Assembly: GCF_000003605.2 (NCBI RefSeq) | Contig: NW_003131419.1 | Coordinates: forward strand, 1-13,363 | Direction of reading: 5' to 3' | DNA: 13,363 nucleotides | Origin: Saccoglossus kowalevskii | Lineage: Eukaryota; Hemichordata; Enteropneusta; Harrimaniidae | Part shown: positions 8,075 through 13,363 of the stretch, piece by piece | Position numbering within the stretch: the stretch's first letter is position 1 | Layout: each line of letters opens with the position of its first letter | Program-made: the position numbers and the translations under genes | Notes under the pieces: model-generated | Told to the model about the DNA's origin: nothing | What the model saw: the letters and a program-made list of their open reading frames with translations, nothing else | The model's database searches: none

Positions 8075-8204
8075 GGGTCTGCGTCCTTTTGTACCGAACA
8101 CAGTTATGCAGACTGGACCTCCTCCACCCTCTTTGATGGGAAGCAGTCTTGGAATCCGCGAACAAGTTGGTTGCTCCCAAGGGCGTGCATCAGGTGGGTC
8201 AAAG
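8075..8204 (+). other. Candidate internal exon, 130 nt, copy 3 (T-type)
   Basis: This copy has the same sequence and boundaries as copy 2, with T at 8199 and AAAG|GTGAGA at 8204/8205. It is the last exon before the deletion that removes the cassette at the unit 4/5 seam. Confidence 0.42.
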
Positions 8205-8308
8205 GTGAGACTAACATGTGTTTATTACATAGCGGCTGTGTACCTGTGGGTTTATTCTGTGTATATTTTGATGTTCTAATCTTGGTGTTTTTCCTGCGAT
8301 TTCTTTAG

Positions 8309-8328
8309 GTGCAATCCAAACACAGCAG
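8309..8328 (+). other. Candidate 20-nt microexon, copy 3
   Basis: Identical to the copy at 2923, with acceptor TTTCTTTAG ending at 8308 and donor GTGTGT at 8329. Confidence 0.36.
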
Positions 8329-9309
8329 GTGTGTCTTGTTTACTTAGGATTTGCAAGAGGTTTAGCTGGCCAACATGTTAGGTTTTTCATGTGGTTCATT
8401 ACAGGCATGTTGATTTCCCATTTTTGAGACATGTGTTCAACTGTAATTATCATTTTCATATAGCAATCTCCCCATATGTTAACATTGTCGTCTATGAAGT
8501 TTCAATTAGTGGTATGAGCCCTGCTGTTCGCCGGAGAGTGTTTGTCACCATTCCCCAATATGTAAATTACCATGCATGCACGCATCACTGCGCATGCTAT
8601 CTATCTGAATTATAACATGCAGACACAAATTAAAATATGAATGGACATGGACAAAAACGGACGAACGTATAAGTAGGAGAGAAAAAGACTGCACAGGAGA
8701 CTATGCCCCACTACATAAAACTTTCATTCTTTTTAATTAACAGTAAAACTCTTTTTTTCTAATGGCTTTATTATTACTAAATTGCGTTTATCAACTATAG
8801 ACAACTTGTGTGTTACTTATCCCTCGTAATAGTTTTACCCCAAAGCTGAGTTGTTCTACCAAATAAATCTCTGACAATAATAATTTGAGCCGAGTAACGA
8901 GAAAGAAGGTGACATATTATTTATTCATTAAAGTGAGGAAAACCATAAATATTGTGTTGTTTTGATTTATTGTATTCGTTACTGGTATTCTCCTTTCCTG
9001 TGATATATCTCCACCAAACTAACCCAACACCGTGACAGCAGACGAGCTGAAGAGAGACAATTATAAGATAAGCACGCTACCAGAGACGTATATTATTAAA
9101 CCTGTATTGTAGATAAGCTCCCAGCTTCTGGATATGGAGTGGACCTACAAGTCCCCTCCCGTATCATACGTCACATTATGCATGGATTTCAACAAATAAT
9201 CAGGTCAATGCTTTATCCGTGTTTCATTATTCATTGATTTTGGGGGAACGACCAGGTAACTGTTGAAGTAATTGCGCGTTCGTCAGTTTATTTCGTTAGT
9301 TAGGGCAGA

Positions 9310-9536
9310 GGGGCGATCGCCCACCCCCAAAAAAATGTTTGCATCGCACTCCGAAATTAAAGCTGAAACCCTTTGTGTATTTTTGTCGATGCGTCACAGT
9401 TGAAGAATGCAAGAAATAGCGTTTCAGAGAGTCTACATTTCAAAACCTTTCCTGAGAAGCATGCACCCGGACCCCCCGGTTTTGGCACAATAGATGATAG
9501 GCTGATATCGCCCCCATGTAATTTTTTTTGCCGACG
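9310..9536. mobile_element. MITE-like element, copy 4 (5-C run)
   Basis: Same variant as copy 3, with one extra A in the left A-run (CCCCCAAAAAAATG). Confidence 0.5.
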
Positions 9537-10003
9537 TCTTTGCTTATTATAAAATTGTTCTGTTTAACATGCTAGAATTTATTACCGGTATTATCATTAT
9601 ATTGTCACGTGACTTGTTCCACCTTATTGGTAATGTCTTAAGTACCTTTAAAGTAACGTTTATACTTCAATTTGTATATACCAAACAAACAACCCCGATT
9701 GACGGTCATCTATTGTGTGTCAATTCGTGTGTATGTACGTTCTCTGGAATTGTACCAATGGTTTAAATCAGTAGTTTTACTAGTGTATCATTGAATATAT
9801 ATATAGTAATTTAATTGGTTCATTTTCCTGTGTTTTTTTCGTTTTGCTTTTATTTGTTTGCGCAAATTGGTGCTAGAATTCGTTTCCATGCGAGGTTAGT
9901 TTTGTGTCAATCAAATGCTTACAATGTGTCGATAAACTTTACAGTTCAATGTCCAATGGAAGCTCAAAAGTTCGTCAACATATGTGTACAAGAGTAGCGT
10001 CGG

Positions 10004-10030
10004 TCGTTAGCATATCGATCGTTAGCATAT
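10004..10030. repeat. Direct-repeat pair TCGTTAGCATAT, unit 4
   Basis: Identical pair and spacing to that at 1930. Confidence 0.6.
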
Positions 10031-10227
10031 TGTTATTGAACATGGAGGGCGCTGTTCGTAGATCAACAACTAAAGTGTTATTCCAAGGCTAAATACTATT
10101 CTGATAGCTAATGTAGTCTGATGTACTCAATAGTGTATCTCTTAGTTATTTTAATAATAGCTTCAGTCAAATGCCTAATTGATATCATAGATCAAGTATG
10201 ACATTCAAAATACATGATCAAAGCCTA

Positions 10228-10236
10228 AGCCGTATG
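10228..10236. other. Rearrangement junction between unit 4 and unit 5
   Basis: To the left, AAAGCCTAAGC matches unit 3 up to 7542. To the right, ATGTGTTT matches the position of 8216 (beta) or 143 (alpha). About 673 bp between these points in unit 3 is absent, and three or four bases (CCGT) at the seam match neither side cleanly. No clear microhomology is visible, so end joining with a small filler is plausible. Confidence 0.8.
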
Positions 10237-10633
10237 TGTTTACATAGCTGCTGTGTACCTGTGGGTTTATTCTATGTGTATAATTTGGATGTTCTAATCT
10301 TGGTGTTTTTTCAGCGATTTCTCTAGCTGCAATTCAAACAGAGCAGGTGTGTCTTGTTTGATTTGCAAGAGTTTGAGCTGGCCAACATGTTAGTTCTTTC
10401 ATGTGGTTGATTAATGGCATGTTGAATTTCCATTTTTGAGCCATGTATTCAACTTTAATTATCATTTTCATATAGCAATCCCCCCCACATGTTAACATTG
10501 TCGTCCATGGAGTTTCAAATAGTGGTATGGGCCCTGCTGTTCGCTGGAGAGTGGAGTGTTCTGTCACCATTCCCCAATATGTAAATTACCACGCATGCAC
10601 GCATCACTGCGCATGCTATCTTTCTGAATTAGA
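10234..10633 (+). repeat. Alpha variant of the monomer 5' block, copy 2
   Basis: This shares the diagnostic alpha changes with 143-540 and differs from it at roughly a dozen positions by eye, for example CTAGCTGC for CTAGATGC and CATATAGC for CATTTACC. The distance between the two alpha copies (10091 bp) matches the distance between the matching exon variants at 2689 and 12782 (10093 bp), which indicates a higher-order repeat. Confidence 0.85.
10327..10346 (+). other. Microexon-like segment in alpha block 2 (no partner 130-nt exon)
   Basis: This is 20 nt between TCTCTAG and GTGTGT, with private changes relative to 235-254. The partner exon and its donor are deleted at the unit 4/5 seam, so this copy is probably non-functional. 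Confidence 0.22.
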
Positions 10634-11329
10634 ACATGCAGACACAAATTAAAATATGAATGGACATGGACAAAAACGGACGAACGTATAAGTAGGAGAG
10701 AAAAAGACTGCACAGGAGACTATGCCCCACTACCTAAAACTTTCATTCTTTTTAATTAACAGTATATCTCTTTTTTTCTAATAGCTTTATTATTACTAAA
10801 TTGCGTTTATCAACTATAGACAACTTGTGTGTTACTTATCCCTCGTAATAGTTTTACCCCAAAGCTGAGTTGTTCTACCAAATAAATCTCTGACAATAAT
10901 AATTTGAGCCGAGTAACGAGAAAGAAGGTGACATATTATTTATTCATTAAAGTGAGGAAAACCATAAATATTGTGTTTTTTTGATTTATTGTATTCGTTA
11001 CTGGTATTCTCCTTTCCTGTGATATATCTCCACCAAACTAACCCAACACCGTGACAGCAGACGACCTGAAGAGAGACAATTATATGATAAGCACGCTACC
11101 AGAGACGTATATTATTAAACCTGTATTGTAGATAAGCTCTCAGCTTCTGGATATGGAGTGGACCCACAAGTCCCCTCCCGTATCATACGTCACATTATGC
11201 ATGGATTTCAACAAATAATCAGGTCAATGCATTATCCGTGTTTCATTATTCATTGATTTTTGGGGGAACGACCAGGTAACTGTTGAAGTAATTGCGCGTT
11301 CGTCAGTTTATTTCGTTAGTTAGGGCAGA

Positions 11330-11553
11330 GGGGCGATCGCCCACCCCCAAAAAATGTTTGCATCGCACTCCGAAATTAAAGCTAAACCCTTTGTGTATTT
11401 TTGTCGATGCGTCACAGTTGAAGAATGCAGGAAATAGCGTTTCAGAGAGTCTACATTTCAAAACCTTTCCTGAGAAGCATGCACCGGACCCCCCGGTTTT
11501 GGCACAATAGATGATAGGCTAATATCGCCCCCATGTAATTTTTTTTGCCGACG
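11330..11553. mobile_element. MITE-like element, copy 5 (5-C run)
   Basis: Same family variant as copies 3 and 4. It lacks one base in AAGCTGAAACCC (reads AAGCTAAACCC) and one C in GCACCCGG, and has CTAATATCG for CTGATATCG. Confidence 0.5.
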
Positions 11554-12022
11554 TCTTTGCTTACTATAAAATTGTTCTGTTTAACATGCTAGAATTTATT
11601 ACCGGTATTATCATTATATTGTCACGTGACTTGTTCCACCTTATCGGTAATGTATTAAGTACCTTTAAAGTACCGTTTATACTTCAATTTGTATATACCA
11701 AACAAACAACCCCGATTGACGGTCATCTATTGTGTGTCAATTCGTGTGTATGTACGTCCTCTGGAATTGTACCAATAGTTTAAATCAGTAGTTTTACTAG
11801 TGTATCATTGAATATATATATATAGTAATTTAATTGGTTCATTTTCCTGTGTTTTTTTCGTTTTGCTTTTATTTGTTTGCGCGAATTGGTGATAGAATTC
11901 GTTTCCATGCGAGGTTAGTTTTGTGTCAATCAAATGCTTACAATGTGTCGATAAACTTTACAGTTCAATGTCCAATGGAAGCTCAAAAGTTCGTCAACAT
12001 ATGTGTACAAGAGTAGCGTCGG

Positions 12023-12049
12023 TCGTTAGCATATCGATCGTTAGCATAT
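12023..12049. repeat. Direct-repeat pair TCGTTAGCATAT, unit 5
   Basis: Identical pair and spacing to that at 1930. Confidence 0.6.
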
Positions 12050-12487
12050 TGTTATTGAACATGGAGGGCGCTGTTCGTAGATCAACAACTAAAGTGTTAT
12101 TCCAAGGCTAAATACTATTGTGATAGCTAATGTAGTCTGATGTACTCCATAATGTACCTCTTAGTTATTTTAATAATAGCTTTAGTCAAATGCCTAATTG
12201 ATATCATAGATCAAGTATGACATTCAAAATACATTATCAAAGCCTAAGCTGTTTTTCAAAATCAGAATTATGGAATGTTCACCCACTTTGTGATGTACGT
12301 TTGTTAAGCCACTATTTTGGTACCCGCGAAAATTAAAAACCATAATTCTCCTGCTTTTTGGTAATATATTTCGGCGCAAATAAAAAACAAAACAAATAAA
12401 GAATCACAGCTATGTTATTTAGACTGTTATTAATGCAATGTTATGTTTGCTTCCATTTGAGATGTACCTCAGCTAGAAAATATTCGG

Positions 12488-12497
12488 TATATAAAAG
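12488..12497 (+). promoter_or_regulatory. TATA-box-like TATATAAAAG, copy 4
   Basis: Exact copy with the same spacing as at 2395. Unit 4 has no equivalent because of the deletion. Confidence 0.38.
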
Positions 12498-12569
12498 TAC
12501 AATTACAACAAGCCTTGGATAATTAAATGACTATTTTGAACTGTAGGCATTAATCTGCGATTCAGCCAA

Positions 12570-12630
12570 TGACGGAGAGAAATCTAGGTCAAGGGAATCC
12601 CGATGACCTCAAAGATTTTTCTCCACGTCA
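12570..12630. repeat. 61-nt imperfect hairpin, copy 4
   Basis: As copy 1 except T to G at 12602, which breaks the A-T pair in the apical AGGG/CCCT stem without compensation. Confidence 0.63.
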
Positions 12631-12781
12631 CGTAACACATTACCAAGGACAAGAGGTCAGCGACATCTTGCCCTATGTTCACTCTCTGTTTTCTCTGCAC
12701 TGAGTGGGCAGTGTAGCATTCCTATGAAAATTAGTAACAGTAAGATGTGATGTCTGATAAGATAGCACTTTTTCTTATTAG

Positions 12782-12911
12782 GGGTCTGCGTCCTTTTGTA
12801 CCGAACACAGTTATGCAGACTGGACCTCCTCCACCCTCTTTGATGGGAAGCAGTCTTGGAATCCGCGAACAAGTTGGTTGCTCCCAAGGGCGTGCATCAG
12901 GTGGGACAAAG
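12782..12911 (+). other. Candidate internal exon, 130 nt, copy 4 (A-type)
   Basis: This copy has the same boundaries as copy 1 and shares its diagnostic A (12906), the upstream GATAAG and the downstream TTAATTAC variant. It therefore belongs to the same haplotype as the exon at 2689 and not to that of copies 2 and 3, which supports a ~10.09-kb higher-order period. Confidence 0.42.
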
Positions 12912-13363
12912 GTGAGACTAACATGTGTTTATTACATAGCGGCTGTGTACCTGTGGGTTTATTCTGTGTATATTTTGATGTTCTAATCTTGGTGTTTTTC
13001 CTGCGATTTCTTTAGGTGCAATCCAAACACAGCAGGTGTGTCTTAATTACTTAGGATTTGCAAGAGGTTTAGCTGGCCAACATGTTAGGTTTTTCATGTG
13101 GTTCATTACAGGCATTTTGGAGACATGTGTTCAACTGTAATTATCATTTTCATATAGCAATCTCCCCATATGTTAACATTGTCGTCTATGAAGTTTCAAT
13201 TAGTGGTATGAGCCCTGCTGTTCGCCGGAGAGTGTTTGTCACCATTCCCCAATATGTAAATTACCATGCATGCACGCATCACTGCGCATGCTATCTATCT
13301 GAATTATAACATGCAGACACAAATTAAAATATGAATGGACATGGACGAAGATGGACGAACGTA
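12887..13363 (+). repeat. Repeat unit 6 (partial, cut by window end)
   Basis: This is the first ~477 bp of another beta-type unit. Relative to units 2-4 it has a 13-bp deletion just after ATTACAGGCAT near 13116, with CAT microhomology at the breakpoints. Near the end, GGACAAAAACGGACG of the other units reads GGACGAAGATGGACG. Confidence 0.88.
13016..13035 (+). other. Candidate 20-nt microexon, copy 4
   Basis: Identical to the copy at 2923. It follows the exon at 12782-12911 by a 104-nt intron. Confidence 0.36.

Larger units (their letters stand above)
5488..8179 (+). repeat. Repeat unit 3 (full length, beta type, clustered indels)
   Basis: This is a complete ~2692-bp monomer. It carries four single-base homopolymer indels within 7268-7361 (extra A, missing A, extra G, extra G) against an otherwise nearly identical background. 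The AT dinucleotide run near 7102-7115 is one repeat longer than in units 1, 2 and 4. Regions ~5935-6618, 6845-7314 and 7342-7671 hold no recognised feature. Confidence 0.93.
8180..10232 (+). repeat. Repeat unit 4 (3'-truncated)
   Basis: The unit begins as a normal beta-type monomer and follows the others through the MITE-like element (9310-9536) and direct-repeat pair (10004-10030). It then stops after AAAGCCTAAGC at about 10230. In unit 3 the same motif ends at 7542 and is followed by ~673 bp carrying AATAAA, TATA box, hairpin and exon; all of these are absent here. Regions ~8627-9309, 9537-10003 and 10031-10230 are the shared AT-rich backbone with nothing recognised. Confidence 0.92.
10233..12886 (+). 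repeat. Repeat unit 5 (alpha-type 5' block, exon 3' end missing)
   Basis: The unit starts within the first intron of the cassette (ATGTGTTTACATAG at 10234) and carries the alpha variant seen otherwise only in unit 1. From ~10634 it returns to the standard backbone, with a few private changes around 10734-10785. Its MITE-like element has the 5-C form shared with units 3 and 4. Its 3' cassette (TATA, hairpin, exon variant) matches that of unit 1. It is therefore a mosaic of haplotypes. Stretches ~10640-11329, 11554-12022 and 12050-12378 hold no recognised feature. Confidence 0.9.
120..13363. repeat. Macrosatellite-like tandem array, ~2.69-kb monomer, head-to-tail
   Basis: Direct reading shows the same sequence in the same orientation recurring with near identity. 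Anchors give the period: the block starting ATGCTAGAATTT lies at 1495, 4189, 6877, 9569 and 11586, and the candidate exon starts at 2689, 5383, 8075 and 12782. Three spacings are 2688-2694 and one is ~2018 because of a deletion. Copies differ by scattered substitutions, homopolymer length changes and a few small indels, so they are distinct copies and not one sequence pasted repeatedly. The right end of the array is not reached. Most of the monomer is AT-rich and non-coding. Recent unequal crossing-over or gene conversion is the simplest explanation for the homogeneity. Confidence 0.97.

Noticed and set aside
120-13363. CRISPR array or prokaryotic integron
   Set aside because: The repeats are 2.7 kb, not 20-50 bp with unique spacers, and the sequence has eukaryotic splice and TATA signals with no cas genes or attC sites.
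120-13363. Tandem 5S rRNA, snRNA, histone or spliced-leader cluster
   Set aside because: Such clusters are common long tandem arrays, so I looked for 5S internal boxes, U1/U2/U6 5' ends, histone coding and tRNA-type A/B boxes on both strands and recognised none.
120-13363. Autonomous transposon or retroelement as the monomer
   Set aside because: There is no transposase, reverse transcriptase or integrase-like frame, no long terminal repeats distinct from the tandem period, and units abut directly without target-site duplications.

Overview
The window is AT-rich eukaryotic nuclear DNA dominated by a macrosatellite-like tandem array. A monomer of about 2.69 kb recurs head-to-tail from position ~120 to the end of the window. 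By anchor spacing the periods are about 2694, 2688-2692, 2692 and then a short ~2018 bp. There is no bacterial gene layout: no long ORF, no operon and no ribosome-binding-site pattern. Instead there are well-formed spliceosomal signals (branch point, polypyrimidine tract, AG; AAG|GTGAGA donor), a TATATAAAAG box and AATAAA motifs. An embedded GC-rich repeat with C-tracts resembles short non-autonomous elements I associate with marine invertebrate genomes. I therefore infer an invertebrate metazoan. That inference rests on memory and is weak below the level of Metazoa.

Layout: 1-119 is not part of the repeat and looks like the left edge of the array. Unit 1 is 120-2793, unit 2 is 2794-5487, unit 3 is 5488-8179, unit 4 is 8180-~10232 (3' end missing), unit 5 is ~10233-12886 (5' end missing) and unit 6 is 12887-13363 (cut by the window). 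A complete unit, read from just inside the candidate exon, holds in order: the exon's 3' end and a 104-nt intron; a 20-nt microexon candidate; an alternating purine/pyrimidine tract; about 700 bp of featureless AT-rich DNA; a ~226-bp MITE-like element opening with a 12-bp palindrome; a pair of 12-bp direct repeats; two AATAAA motifs; a TATA box; a 61-nt imperfect hairpin containing inverted AGGTCA half-sites; and the acceptor and body of the next 130-nt exon candidate.

The most notable points are these. (i) The candidate exon (130 nt) and microexon (20 nt) total exactly 150 nt, so each full unit could add 50 codons to a spliced transcript without shifting frame, and two frames are open. (ii) The hairpin has all its bulges on one arm. 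(iii) Above the monomer there is a second periodicity of ~10.09 kb. A diverged 'alpha' block at 143-540 recurs at 10234-10633, and a distinctive exon variant at 2689 recurs at 12782. The seam is at ~10231, where a ~673-bp deletion removed the TATA/hairpin/exon cassette. (iv) The rest of the monomer is almost identical between copies, which implies recent amplification or homogenisation.

I recognise no protein family. The short ORFs in the array are best explained as chance, and frameshifts between copies argue against constraint. No rRNA, tRNA, snRNA, transposase, reverse transcriptase or CRISPR array was recognised.
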